From Thiotrichaceae bacterium UBA7357 (GTDB taxonomy: Bacteria; Pseudomonadota; Gammaproteobacteria; Eutrophobiales; Eutrophobiaceae), in the NCBI GenBank assembly GCA_002470825.1, contig DKOR01000017.1, positions 33,798 to 97,797 on the forward strand: a stretch of DNA of 64,000 nucleotides, read 5' to 3'. Position numbers and translations under genes: made by a program. The notes beneath the pieces are model-generated. The model saw nothing but the letters and a program-made list of their open reading frames with translations. It did no database searches and was not told the DNA's origin. Below, in pieces: positions 9,713 to 17,898 of the stretch (position 1 is its first letter; each line of letters opens with the position of its first letter).

Positions 9713-10255
9713 AAAAATGTCACATCTTTTAATTATTGTAAAAGTTGTATGATAACGAATCACTTCATAACTAACATTAAAACTTTTGCAGATAATATTA
9801 AAGATTCATAATACTAATCATATTAGACGAGATGAAGATAGTTTTCTGTCTAGCCACAATCATGTAAATTTTGTAGTTCTCAAATTGCATATAGAGCATT
9901 TCAAGATAGACTTGCTTGCAGTAGATAACTTGTTTTGCTGATAAAATCATCAATAAAGAAGTTTCTAATATCCTTGTTCTAATCAACATCATTAGAACAC
10001 ACAGACATCATGTGGAATTAGCTATGTCAATCCTCTTTTTTATTTAATAATATTGTATCGAAATCACCTGATCTGCAAAATATATTTGTAATAGAATACA
10101 ATTATTTTAAAAAAACTATCCGAATCACACATTAACCAAGGTATAATTTATTTATTAGAAAATCAGTATAATATGAAAAACATGACGTTTTGTATTAGCG
10201 AATATCTTAAAAATCTATTAAAGAGCAGATAGAAAATAATATCTATGAATCTTCT
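9713..10255. other. Gene-poor spacer with one inverted repeat
   Basis: About 540 AT-rich bases between divergent genes. It holds a hairpin, TGTTCTAAT (9975-9983) and ATTAGAACA (9991-9999) with a 7-base loop, without a T-run. Two TATAAT boxes (10142 and 10167) lie before the TPR gene at 10256 but no matching -35 is obvious. A 64-codon minus-strand frame here looks random. Confidence 0.5.
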
Positions 10256-10939
10256 ATGAATAAAGAATCACTTAAAATAATAAGTCTACTTTTAATCACC
10301 ACCAATTCTATATTAGTAACTGCTAATAATAGTTTATTACCGATGTATGGCGAGAAAAAAAGAGAGAAAAGTTCTGTAATAGTAGAAAAAGATAATAGAT
10401 TTATCGCTAAAGCTATGAAGTCATTTAGCAGTCGTGAACACGCAGCAGAAGGTTATGTTGAACGTGGTTTTGAAATGTATAGTCAGAATAAGTTTGATAA
10501 ATCGATGCGACGATTTAACGAAGCATGGTTATTAAACTCGAAGAATGCATATATCTATCTTGGCTATGGTTTACTCTACAATAATGAAGAGAAGTTCTGT
10601 AAAGCCATGGAAATGTTTACGCAAGCTTATAAGAAAGGCTTAATAGAAAGTGGTTTTCTCGCTGATTACGCATATACAACCACAAAATGTGCATTAACTA
10701 AGGAGAATCAACTACAAAAAGTATTATTTAATGATGCAAATAATTTATCTCATCAGGCGAGCCAAACAACAAACAAGCGTCTGAAAGCTTATGCTTATCA
10801 AGCTTGGGCAAAATCTTATTTTCTACAAAATGACTTCATGAATTCACAAGAAATGTTAAAAAAAGCAAAAAAAAATGACGGTGCTATTGATACTAAATTT
10901 GAGCAATCTTTAAAAGCAAAAATAATTCAGCTTGAATAA
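10256..10939 (+). CDS. Exported TPR-repeat protein of unknown function
   Basis: The 227-residue protein has a signal peptide (MNKESLKIISLLLITTNSIL then VTAN). The mature part is a helical TPR array: GYVERGFEMYSQNKFDKSM, NAYIYLGYGLLYNNEEKF and AYQAWAKSYFLQNDFMNS are repeat A/B helices. The tail is lysine-rich. It is likely a periplasmic protein-protein interaction module. Its stop codon is one base before the chelatase-like gene's ATG, so the two are translated together. No named family is recognised, and the functional link to a tetrapyrrole chelatase is unclear. Confidence 0.7.
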   Translation: MNKESLKIISLLLITTNSILVTANNSLLPMYGEKKREKSSVIVEKDNRFIAKAMKSFSSREHAAEGYVERGFEMYSQNKFDKSMRRFNEAWLLNSKNAYIYLGYGLLYNNEEKFCKAMEMFTQAYKKGLIESGFLADYAYTTTKCALTKENQLQKVLFNDANNLSHQASQTTNKRLKAYAYQAWAKSYFLQNDFMNSQEMLKKAKKNDGAIDTKFEQSLKAKIIQLE

Positions 10940-10940
10940 C

Positions 10941-11306
10941 ATGAATACTCTCATTATCTTGGCTCATGGCAGCCGAAGACAAGAATCTAATGCAGAGATC
11001 GCGTCGCTAGCTAAACAAGTAGAAAAGTGCTCTGATAATGAATACGATATCACTGCGTATGCTTTTTTAGAATTAGCAGAACCTGATCTTACTCAGTGTA
11101 TTGAGAATATGATCACCTATGGTGCATCTGATATTACTATATTTCCTTATTTCCTTAATTCGGGAAACCATGTCACATGTGATATCCCAGCTCTTATAAA
11201 AGAAGCTAATGCTCAATATCCAGATTGTCGATTTCGTCTATCATCATTTATTGGCAAACACAAAGATATACCTAATCTTATTTTGGAACTTGCAAATCTC
11301 GAGTAG
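10941..11306 (+). CDS. CbiX/SirB-type sirohydrochlorin chelatase-like protein
   Basis: The short CbiX family inserts Co or Fe into sirohydrochlorin, for cobalamin or siroheme. The 121-residue product begins NTLIILAHGSRRQESNAEI, the family signature with the metal-binding His. It also has AFLELAEPDLTQCI and FPYFLNSGNHVTCDIP, where the second His is expected. The start is ATG 10941; a TTG at 10932 would overlap the preceding gene. It is half the length of CbiK/HemH-type chelatases, as in single-domain CbiX(S) that dimerise. No other tetrapyrrole gene lies nearby, so the product metal cannot be assigned. Confidence 0.85.
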   Translation: MNTLIILAHGSRRQESNAEIASLAKQVEKCSDNEYDITAYAFLELAEPDLTQCIENMITYGASDITIFPYFLNSGNHVTCDIPALIKEANAQYPDCRFRLSSFIGKHKDIPNLILELANLE

Positions 11307-11326
11307 TAAAATCAACTATTCAAAAT

Positions 11327-11464
11327 GTGGCTGCACAAAAACATCATCAACCAAATACAACTGCTGCATTAAAAAAAGAAGATCGTAGTCAATACCTAGA
11401 CCTGTTGGCTAAACCTAGCCATATTAGATTCAAACGTGTTTATTATTTTAATCTTTGGAAATAA
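11327..11464 (+). CDS. Possible 45-residue protein after the chelatase gene
   Basis: A GTG at 11327 opens a 45-codon frame with protein-like composition ending in LLAKPSHIRFKRVYYFNLWK. The frame also stays open upstream into the chelatase gene, so it could be the 3' end of an older, decayed gene. There is no ATG and no good ribosome site. I do not recognise a family. Confidence 0.25.
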   Translation: MAAQKHHQPNTTAALKKEDRSQYLDLLAKPSHIRFKRVYYFNLWK

Positions 11465-11532
11465 TGTTTTGCAGATGAAAATTAATAAATAGCCCAAAAA
11501 AAATTATGTTGTTGAATTTGTATAAATGCTAG

Positions 11533-12033
11533 TTAACCTGTTACTGAGGTACTCTTTTGATTATTGTCTATAAATTCGCGTACTTGTTTAATTGAGTTTT
11601 TCGAAAACTCGATTTTTGCTCTTTCATCTTGAATTTCTTTAACGCTCGAAAAAGCTCCCAACATATCTGGATTTTTTATTAGCTTATACGAATTCAGCAT
11701 TATCTCACTCATTTTCTTTGCGACCTCTGGAACGAAACTTAGACCCCACATATCATGCTTTAAACGAGAAAGTCGGCGTTTTAAATTTTTTCGCTCTTTT
11801 TGAAGGATTAGATATTCAGCTTTCATTAATTTTATTTTTTCATCATCACTAGGCTCGTTAAGATTAGCATGTAAAATAACATTTTCATTAGCAGTGCCTT
11901 CTATAATTTCACTTTTCTCTAGACCCTTTTCTATTGATGACAGTTTGCGATTATTAGTTTGGTTTGATGGCCAGAACAAATTAGCCATAAAAATTATCAG
12001 TATGATAATGACTAAACCTACCATAACCTTCAT
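11533..12033 (-). CDS. Membrane-anchored coiled-coil protein of unknown function
   Basis: 166 residues with one N-terminal membrane segment (VMVGLVIIILIIFMANLFW, residues 3-21) and then a soluble, charged, probably periplasmic part. Residues about 68-100 (EYLILQKERKNLKRRLSRLK) look like a coiled coil. A good AGGAG site lies 8 bases before the ATG, which supports translation. No motif or catalytic residue is recognised. Neighbours (chelatase-like gene and PilZ-like gene) are not obviously related. Confidence 0.65.
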   Translation of the reverse strand: MKVMVGLVIIILIIFMANLFWPSNQTNNRKLSSIEKGLEKSEIIEGTANENVILHANLNEPSDDEKIKLMKAEYLILQKERKNLKRRLSRLKHDMWGLSFVPEVAKKMSEIMLNSYKLIKNPDMLGAFSSVKEIQDERAKIEFSKNSIKQVREFIDNNQKSTSVTG

Positions 12034-12417
12034 GTTGTTCTCCTCTTCATTAATTGAATAAAACTGATGATTCTGCTATGACTTTCTCTGTCTATATTGA
12101 GATACATTCATTAAGCAATGTGATTTTACTAATTGCTATATCAGTCGCGTCCTATATTTATCATCGTATAGAATCAGACCCATTATGATATGTCAAAATT
12201 ATAAAAACATTATTAATCTAGAGAAAATAAATGATTTTATTATTTAAAATTCTATTTTAATCAATAGTTTAAATGATCATCATTAACTCAACTTTCTAAT
12301 GTAATTACTAGATAAAAACGATAAAGACTTGATGTAGTTAAATTTTTACTTGATTTAAACTCAATAATATCATAAAACTATTCTATAGTAATTTGCTGAG
12401 TTTGTTTCGAGATCATT
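12034..12417. other. AT-rich intergenic region between divergent genes
   Basis: 384 bases that must carry promoters for the coiled-coil gene (minus) and the PilZ-like gene (plus). I see no inverted repeat, RNA gene or convincing small frame. Confidence 0.5.
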
Positions 12418-12933
12418 ATGTTAACTGATGCGCGTCTAAATCGTAATTCTTATCAACCTCGAGTTGGGTCGATATCCCCTCCTATGCCACCGGGTCAATC
12501 GATAGATTTTAAAAATGAATTACTCGTGGGATTTATTAAACATCCCGACCGTTTTCCGCTTCAAATTAGGCGTTTACATTTCTGGGAACGAACAAAAATC
12601 AAAGTATCAGAGACTTCAAATATAGGTTTAACCTTCTCATCCGATGAATATCAAAAACCAGGTGGCATTCTTGAAATAACCATACCAATGCGTATAGAAA
12701 CACATCGTTTTTTGGGTAAGACTGTCATGGTAAAAGAGACTCATAATGATTATGAGATAGGTATACGGCTTTTAAATGCTGAAGATAGTCAAAAACTAAG
12801 GATAGTTGAACAGATATGTCATATAGAACTTTATTTAAACGACAAACGTTATAAAGAAGGTCCTTTCCTAAGTCGAGAAAAGCTAACAGAAGAATGGATT
12901 AGTCTTTATGCAAGCAGCTTTCCGAAAAATTAA
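12418..12933 (+). CDS. PilZ-like domain protein (degenerate motif)
   Basis: A 171-residue cytosolic protein. The central part (residues about 45-135) has the beta-rich pattern of PilZ domains: TKIKVSETSNIGLTFSS, then ILEITIPM, then KTVMVKETHNDYEIGIRLLN. The usual [DN]xSxxG c-di-GMP motif appears as ETSNIG and no exact RxxxR precedes it, so ligand binding may be weak or lost. The C-terminal HIELYLNDKRYKEG segment resembles other gammaproteobacterial proteins of this type. It is followed at 18 bases by a tiny gene and then a lone PAS protein, which suggests a signalling cassette. The family call is moderate. Confidence 0.55.
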   Translation: MLTDARLNRNSYQPRVGSISPPMPPGQSIDFKNELLVGFIKHPDRFPLQIRRLHFWERTKIKVSETSNIGLTFSSDEYQKPGGILEITIPMRIETHRFLGKTVMVKETHNDYEIGIRLLNAEDSQKLRIVEQICHIELYLNDKRYKEGPFLSREKLTEEWISLYASSFPKN

Positions 12934-12951
12934 ACATATTGGAGGTAAATT

Positions 12952-13092
12952 ATGAATTATGTAAGAACGTCATCTGGCTCAATGATGGCAATTAATACTA
13001 AAACAATTACTACTACTACTACTAATCAGCAAAAAAAAATTGCTAGACCAAATGGTAAATTAAAAAAAGATTTAAAATCATATTTAAAATAA
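12952..13092 (+). CDS. Small basic protein, 46 residues, Thr-rich
   Basis: A short frame with an excellent ribosome site: GGAGGT ends 5 bases before ATG 12952. The product is MNYVRTSSGSMMAINTKT followed by a run of Thr residues from an ACT trinucleotide tract (about 13008-13024), then a lysine-rich tail ending LKKDLKSYLK. It starts 18 bases after the PilZ-like gene's stop codon and likely shares its transcript. No family is recognised. Its small size means automated callers may skip it. Confidence 0.6.
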   Translation: MNYVRTSSGSMMAINTKTITTTTTNQQKKIARPNGKLKKDLKSYLK

Positions 13093-13164
13093 ATCATTAT
13101 TTTTCGTTCATCAGTTGGCGAAACAGTCGTAATTACACATCTCACTTCATGGAAAAATATCGTA

Positions 13165-13566
13165 ATGGCAAAATCTTTAAACAAAACAATTGGCGACAGC
13201 GAAATCAGTTTGAAAGCATTCCAAGTTCTAGCGGATAACAGCTTTGACTCCGTCCTCATTACTGATGCTACTAAAGCCGGGAAAATAATATATGCCAACA
13301 AGGCTTTTAATAAATTGACGGGGTATAGCGTGGATGAAGTTATTGGAAAGACTCCTAGGATCTTGCAGGGCTCGGCAACTGACAAAATGGTTTTGGAACG
13401 TCTTAGCAAATCGTTGCAAAATGGAAAACACTTTGAGGGTAGCGCCATAAATTATAAGAAAAATGGTAAACCATTCATCATGCATTGGCGTGTAGTGCCC
13501 GCGAAGATTGGAAAAAAGACGAAGGTTTGGCTAGCTATTCAAAGAGAAGGAACCGCTATTAGCTAA
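13165..13566 (+). CDS. Stand-alone PAS domain protein
   Basis: 133 residues made almost entirely of one PAS domain: DSVLITDATKAGKIIYANKA, FNKLTGYSVDEVIGKTPRIL, then NYKKNGKPFIMHWRVVP. The motif GKTPRILQG is the non-photoactive relative of the LOV motif GxNCRFLQ; the flavin-binding Cys is replaced by Pro, so blue-light adduct chemistry is not expected. There is no output domain, so it probably acts by binding a ligand or a partner. It may work with the PilZ-like protein encoded just upstream. Its 3' end overlaps the msrA stop by 8 bases on the other strand. Confidence 0.85.
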   Translation: MAKSLNKTIGDSEISLKAFQVLADNSFDSVLITDATKAGKIIYANKAFNKLTGYSVDEVIGKTPRILQGSATDKMVLERLSKSLQNGKHFEGSAINYKKNGKPFIMHWRVVPAKIGKKTKVWLAIQREGTAIS

Positions 13567-14197
13567 AATAAGTAATGCCAGTACCTCCTAAACCACAATA
13601 ACCTGCTGGATTTTTTGCTAGGTACTGTTGATGATATGTCTCTGCATAATAGAACTTTGATGCATCAATTATCTCAGTCGTAATCGAGGGAAAGCCTGCT
13701 CCATTAAGTTTAATTTGATAAATATCTCTGCAAGATTTTGCAATCTCTTTTTGTTTTTCATCAAAAACATAAATTCCTGAACGATACTGTGTGCCACTAT
13801 CATTTCCTTGACGCATTCCTTGTGTGGGATTATGTGATTCCCAAAAAACAGCTAATAGCTGTTCGAAACTAATTTTCTCAGGCAAATAGTTTACGAGCAC
13901 TACTTCATTATGTCCTGTCATGCCTGTGCAAACTTCTTCATAACTTGGGTTTGGTGTGATTCCTCCAGTATAAACAACCGCAGTTGAGTAGACCCCCGCT
14001 AATCCCCAAAATTTTCTTTCAGCACCCCAAAAACATCCAAGACCAAATAAGGCTTGCTCTATATCTTCAGGAAATGGACGCTTGATTGAGTTGCCATTAA
14101 CAAAATGACGGCTTTCAACAATCATAGGTGCCTTACGTCCGGATAGTGCAGTATCAACGCTAGGTAATTGTGATTTTTTATTTAATCCAAATATCAT
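13559..14197 (-). CDS. msrA: Peptide methionine (S)-S-oxide reductase MsrA
   Basis: MsrA repairs oxidised methionine with thioredoxin. The 212-residue protein matches E. coli MsrA in length, including the N-terminal extension (ALSGRKAPM). The catalytic cysteine is C55 in GLGCFWGAE, and the recycling cysteine is C201 in AGYCGLGG. VYTGG, EEVCTGMTGHNEVV and YRSGIY are further family signatures. It converges with the PAS gene; the two overlap by 8 bases at their 3' ends. A decayed membrane-protein gene lies just upstream on the same strand. Confidence 0.96.
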   Translation of the reverse strand: MIFGLNKKSQLPSVDTALSGRKAPMIVESRHFVNGNSIKRPFPEDIEQALFGLGCFWGAERKFWGLAGVYSTAVVYTGGITPNPSYEEVCTGMTGHNEVVLVNYLPEKISFEQLLAVFWESHNPTQGMRQGNDSGTQYRSGIYVFDEKQKEIAKSCRDIYQIKLNGAGFPSITTEIIDASKFYYAETYHQQYLAKNPAGYCGLGGTGITYFS

Positions 14198-14246
14198 GAT
14201 TTTGTGTGATTACAATTTGAGCTCTAAGTTCACAAGGCTAGCATAG

Positions 14247-14789
14247 TTATAGTTGAATCGGAGCATCGCCTACATCACTCTTAAAACAGCTCAGGTAAGA
14301 AACATAGACATTAGCGCTGACTACTGGGATCAGCACCAAATAACCGAGCATGAGTGGTATAGCAGCTATAATTGCCAATATAGAAACAACAATGCCATAC
14401 AAAATAAAGGGTAATAGATTTTTAGACAAGCATTAAAACTCAATAACATCGCCAAAAGTGCCGTTTCTTCACTGGAGATTGTAATAGTAGGAGCAAACCA
14501 TATCGCCAAACGTTTAAAATAAGGCGCCTTTAAACATATGTCGGAACTCGAATGATCTACCTTCTTTATGGGCAACACACCCGAGCATATAACCGCCGAC
14601 AAAGACCGGGCTAAAAATGTATACTACAACTTCACCGAAAAGAATAAGACTGAAGCCAAATGAGATCAAAAAGCCCACAACCGTTGCAACAATCCAACCA
14701 AGTGGATTACGTTTAAAATAGGACCATGCTTCTGCAATCCAAGCAGATCCACTGCTAAAACTCCTAGACTGAATTGACATATTCATCAC
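14247..14789 (-). pseudogene. Decayed BPSS1780-like multi-spanning membrane protein
   Basis: Three overlapping frames together read as one broken gene. Frame one (14789-14514) encodes AWIAEAWSYFKRNPLGWIV and PVFVGGYMLGCVAHKEG, with GGAG before its start. It then stops. Frame two carries FKRLAIWFAPTITISSEET and AMLLSFNACLK. Frame three carries KNLLPFILYGIVVSILAII to PVVSANVYVSYLSCF. Intact relatives have about 60 more residues between frames one and two, so an internal deletion plus a shift occurred there. The switch to frame three fits loss of one A in the run near 14426. The remaining product cannot be a full membrane protein. Confidence 0.75.
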
Positions 14790-14931
14790 ATGTCTCCTCG
14801 CTTGTGATAGAGAACTGCTTATCTATTTTTAGTACTTGCATCATTAATAACACATTATAAGTTATTGTAGCATGTGAAATGATTTACAATAAAATGTAAT
14901 GTTTACTTTCTATTGCATTCAAGGGGTCTAC

Positions 14932-15747
14932 ATGGAAATCAAAGATAGAGTTGCATTAGTTACTGGCAGCGCGAGTGGTATTGGTCATGCTGTTTCATTT
15001 GAATTAGCAAAACGTGAAGTTAAAGCAATCGCAATGGTTGATATTATTCCGGATGTTGAAATTGTTGCAGAGCAACTCAATGACGAAGTAAACACCACGA
15101 TTGCTGTTCCTTTTCAAGGTGATGTAACTGATTATAAATTTCGCGAGGAAGTATTCGCGACTATGTCAAAAGACTATGGCATGGTCAGTATCTGCGTGCC
15201 AGGAGCAGGTATTACACGTGATTCACTTGCAGTTAGAGTCGATAAAGAAACAAAAAAAGCGAGCATTTATTCAATTGAAGATTTTAAAAAAGTCGTTGAT
15301 ATTAACCTTATCGCACCTATTTATTGGGCAATGGAAATGATCGCTAAGATTGCAGAAGATAGAGCTCAACGTGATCAAAAAAAGTGGGAACCGGATGAAG
15401 GCGTTCAAGGAGCCATTGTATTTATTGGTTCAGTCTCTTCAAAGGGTAATAAAGGACAAGTATCTTATGCCTCGACTAAATCAGGTATTGAAGGCGCGTC
15501 AGCAACATTGAGCAAGGAAGCTATTTTTCATGGTGTTCGTTGTAGTGTTATTCATCCTGGCTTCACAGACACATCTATGGTGAAAGCAATGGGAGAAGAA
15601 TACATTCAAAAATATATACTACCAGAAACTCAATTAGGCCGTTTAATCCGGCCAACTGAAATAGCTGAGGCTATTTGTTTTATGATTCATAATTCTGCTG
15701 TCAGTGGGACATTATGGGCTGATGCGGGTTGGCACCCATCTCCCTAA
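14932..15747 (+). CDS. SDR-family NAD(P)-dependent oxidoreductase
   Basis: A classical short-chain dehydrogenase. The nucleotide-binding motif is TGSASGIG (residues 11-18). The catalytic Ser lies in IVFIGSVSSKG, and Y179 and K183 in YASTKSG complete the active site. GVRCSVIHPGFTDT is the usual loop after it. The start is ATG 14932, preceded by AAGGGGT; 33 upstream bases in frame are ignored. The 271-residue length is slightly above average because of an insert at about residues 140-155 (AEDRAQRDQKKWEPDEG). It resembles 3-oxoacyl-ACP reductases but the substrate is unknown. It is transcribed alone. Confidence 0.88.
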   Translation: MEIKDRVALVTGSASGIGHAVSFELAKREVKAIAMVDIIPDVEIVAEQLNDEVNTTIAVPFQGDVTDYKFREEVFATMSKDYGMVSICVPGAGITRDSLAVRVDKETKKASIYSIEDFKKVVDINLIAPIYWAMEMIAKIAEDRAQRDQKKWEPDEGVQGAIVFIGSVSSKGNKGQVSYASTKSGIEGASATLSKEAIFHGVRCSVIHPGFTDTSMVKAMGEEYIQKYILPETQLGRLIRPTEIAEAICFMIHNSAVSGTLWADAGWHPSP

Positions 15748-15783
15748 AAAACATTTAAAATAGCTTCCTTCATCTAAATGAGT

Positions 15784-16131
15784 CTATTCTTTACTTTCAG
15801 CACAAATAATGCAAAGTAAGCTAGACGAATCAAACTTCAACCGTGCTTTTGAAATTGGTTCATCGCATTCCAGACAATCCCCAAAATGACCATTATTAAT
15901 CCGCTCTATAGCCGCAGTAATTCTTAGTATTTCGTCTTCTCTTCTTCGTTTCGTCTCTATCGACATAGCCTGTGCTTGCATTGCATCCATTCTGGAGAGC
16001 CTGCCAACACGGGCTTGATCCAGCTCGATAGGTCTTGCAGCAGCATTACCGATCTCAGCAAGCTCATTTAGCTCAATTAATCTCTTCGTGAGTCTTTTTT
16101 TGAAAAAATGAATATCTAAATTTTGTTTCAT
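15784..16131 (-). CDS. TraR/DksA-type C4 zinc-finger protein
   Basis: A 115-residue relative of DksA and TraR, which bind the secondary channel of RNA polymerase. The N-terminal part is helical (RLTKRLIELNELAEIGN; AIERINNGHFGD). The C4 zinc finger is CLECDEPIS and CIIC with 17 residues between the pairs. It is shorter than DksA (about 150), so the coiled coil is reduced, as in the small paralogues common in proteobacteria. Whether it binds RNA polymerase cannot be told. A short exported unknown protein lies upstream on the same strand. Confidence 0.85.
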   Translation of the reverse strand: MKQNLDIHFFKKRLTKRLIELNELAEIGNAAARPIELDQARVGRLSRMDAMQAQAMSIETKRRREDEILRITAAIERINNGHFGDCLECDEPISKARLKFDSSSLLCIICAESKE

Positions 16132-16156
16132 GATCCTGCTAATTTATACAATATAG

Positions 16157-16522
16157 CTATGGACAGGACTCATTACTATAATCAGTTAATATAATTTTTT
16201 TCAAATCTGGATATGCTTCATCACGAAAATAATTCCAGTTTTCCTGATGCAGCGTATCAAAAGTTCCACCATTTTTTACATCTACAAAAACCCATCGCTT
16301 GAGATCACTATCAATAGACTTATGTTTGATACAGGCTAAAATCCATTTCGCATTGAACCCCATCTTTAATATTGAAGCTTCTATCATGGTAATTTTATCA
16401 TGATTAATTACAAAATATTCACCCGAATCATTTTGCTTTAATACATGACGCCCAGGCAAATCTTTTGCAAATAATGTACTCGAGATGAGTATTGTAAAAA
16501 GTATTACCACAATTTTATTCAT
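16157..16522 (-). CDS. Small exported protein of unknown function
   Basis: 121 residues with a clear signal peptide (MNKIVVILFTILISSTLFA, cleavage before KD). The mature part has no repeats or transmembrane segment. Two cysteines, in ILACIKH and at the C-terminus in NESCP, could pair in the periplasm. I do not recognise a family. It lies 25 bases upstream of the DksA-like gene on the same strand, so the two may be co-transcribed. Confidence 0.65.
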   Translation of the reverse strand: MNKIVVILFTILISSTLFAKDLPGRHVLKQNDSGEYFVINHDKITMIEASILKMGFNAKWILACIKHKSIDSDLKRWVFVDVKNGGTFDTLHQENWNYFRDEAYPDLKKIILTDYSNESCP

Positions 16523-16906
16523 GACGATTTAAACCCTCAAATTAAAAAAATAAAAATAATCCTTCATAATGTAAATATCATCACCCTTTGTCAATCTCGA
16601 TTAAGATACTAAATTGATAAAATACTATATAATGTCTATTTAAAATAGGAACAATATAAACCCACATAAAGAATAGTAAGAAAACATTTTAGGAAATGTA
16701 GAAATGTCCAGTATGTATTTTGTAAGTCTATTTTTTATGAATAAATGAGTATCGAATTAGGACAAAACTGAAATTAGATCAACATTATTGATATTGATGT
16801 AAAATAAAAAGAAGAATTTAAATTTGTACTAATTAAACTCTACCATTAATCGCAATACCTATTGATTTTTATAGATACAATAAGAAATTTAAGGAAGCCT
16901 GTAACT
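16523..16906. other. AT-rich intergenic region between divergent genes
   Basis: 384 bases with very low GC. A 14-codon frame at about 16704 has a plausible AGGAAA site but is too short to call. No hairpin or RNA gene is visible. Confidence 0.5.
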
Positions 16907-17545
16907 GTGAAAAATATTGTTGAAAAAAAGCACCATCCACGTTTGTTGGGAGAATATTTGTCATGTTCACGTGGCTCTATCAGAGTTGCAATGCAAAAGA
17001 AGCATGAGGCCAAAGCACTTGGAAATAAGCAGAAACGAATAGGTGAAATATTAGTTGAACTCGACGTAATCAAAGAGGAAGACTTACGAAATGCGTTGCG
17101 TCAGCAGCGTGCGGATAGGATTGGTTTGTGTCCTGTGTTTGAATCTCTAAGTCGAACAGAATTGATTGGGATTGGTAACTATTTTTCTGAAGTAAGTCTT
17201 ACAGCAGATAATCAATTTATATTTGAAGGTAAAAATGATCCAACGTTATACATACTTGTTGGAGGAAAACTAGAAGTTTTTACTAAAGATCATGATGGGA
17301 ACGAAATTCATATTGCATTTGTTAATCCAATAGAGCCTATTGGTGAGATGGGCTATTTTCAAGATGGTATTAAGACAGCTTCTGTCAGGACGGTTATTCC
17401 AACCGAATTATTATCATCTGGATACAAAAATCTGACTCATTATTTTGAGCATGTCCCTCACGTAGCACATGCATTCTTAAGTGTCATAAATCGCCGTCAA
17501 GCTGAGACTATTCAACGAATAAAAGAAGCTGAAAATCAGCATTGA
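16907..17545 (+). CDS. Cyclic-nucleotide-binding-domain protein with MshEN-like N-terminus
   Basis: 212 residues from GTG 16907, which has AAGGA about 11 bases upstream. Residues about 40-75 (KRIGEILVELDVIKEEDLRN) resemble the N-terminal domain of type II secretion/MshE ATPases, a known nucleotide or c-di-GMP-binding fold. Residues about 85-200 are a cNMP/CRP-like beta-barrel (LYILVGGKLEVFTKDHDGNE, IGEMGYFQDGIKTASV). The usual phosphate-binding RxA is not clear, so ligand binding is uncertain. There is no DNA-binding or kinase output. The cold-shock gene promoter overlaps its stop codon. Confidence 0.75.
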   Translation: MKNIVEKKHHPRLLGEYLSCSRGSIRVAMQKKHEAKALGNKQKRIGEILVELDVIKEEDLRNALRQQRADRIGLCPVFESLSRTELIGIGNYFSEVSLTADNQFIFEGKNDPTLYILVGGKLEVFTKDHDGNEIHIAFVNPIEPIGEMGYFQDGIKTASVRTVIPTELLSSGYKNLTHYFEHVPHVAHAFLSVINRRQAETIQRIKEAENQH

Positions 17546-17569
17546 CTGAAGAACTTCACTGAGTATAAT
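17542..17569 (+). promoter_or_regulatory. Sigma-70 promoter of the cold-shock gene
   Basis: TTGACT (17542-17547) and a perfect TATAAT (17564-17569) are 16 bases apart, overlapping the stop codon of the preceding gene. Transcription would start near 17576, leaving a leader of about 113 bases before the cold-shock ATG. Long leaders that fold by temperature are known for cspA-type genes. Confidence 0.75.
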
Positions 17570-17688
17570 CTGAATCGGCGGAAAGAATTGTTTCGATAAT
17601 GCTAATAACCAAGCAAAAAGCAATATTCATAACTCGGAGAACGATCTTTTTGAATTTTGTACTTTTAAATTTTTTATAGGTAATAAAT

Positions 17689-17898
17689 ATGTCTGATTTA
17701 GTTAACGGTAAAGTAAAGTTCTTTAATGATACAAAAGGTTTTGGTTTTATTGAACAAGAACAAGGTCCTGATGTGTTCGTACATTTTAGTGCAATCAGTG
17801 GTTCTGGCTTCAAAACACTTGCCGAAGGTCAACAAGTACAATTCAAAGTTACTGCTGGTGAAAAAGGTCCTCAAGCAGAGGACGTTACTCCCGTATAA
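17689..17898 (+). CDS. CspA-family cold-shock protein
   Basis: A 69-residue single-stranded nucleic acid chaperone. The RNA-binding motifs are KGFGFI (RNP1) and VFVHF (RNP2), and the protein has the standard length and ends AEDVTPV. It starts NGKVKFFNDTKGFGFIEQ as in CspA/CspE paralogues. It is expressed from the strong promoter at 17542 through a leader of about 113 bases, which suggests post-transcriptional control. I cannot say which Csp paralogue it is. Confidence 0.95.
   Translation: MSDLVNGKVKFFNDTKGFGFIEQEQGPDVFVHFSAISGSGFKTLAEGQQVQFKVTAGEKGPQAEDVTPV

Noticed and set aside
9798..9992. 64-codon minus-strand frame in the spacer upstream of the S9 peptidase
   Set aside because: No ribosome site and Met/Ile-rich random composition.
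13165..13566. LOV blue-light photoreceptor
   Set aside because: The photoactive Cys of the GxNCRFLQ motif is Pro in GKTPRILQG.
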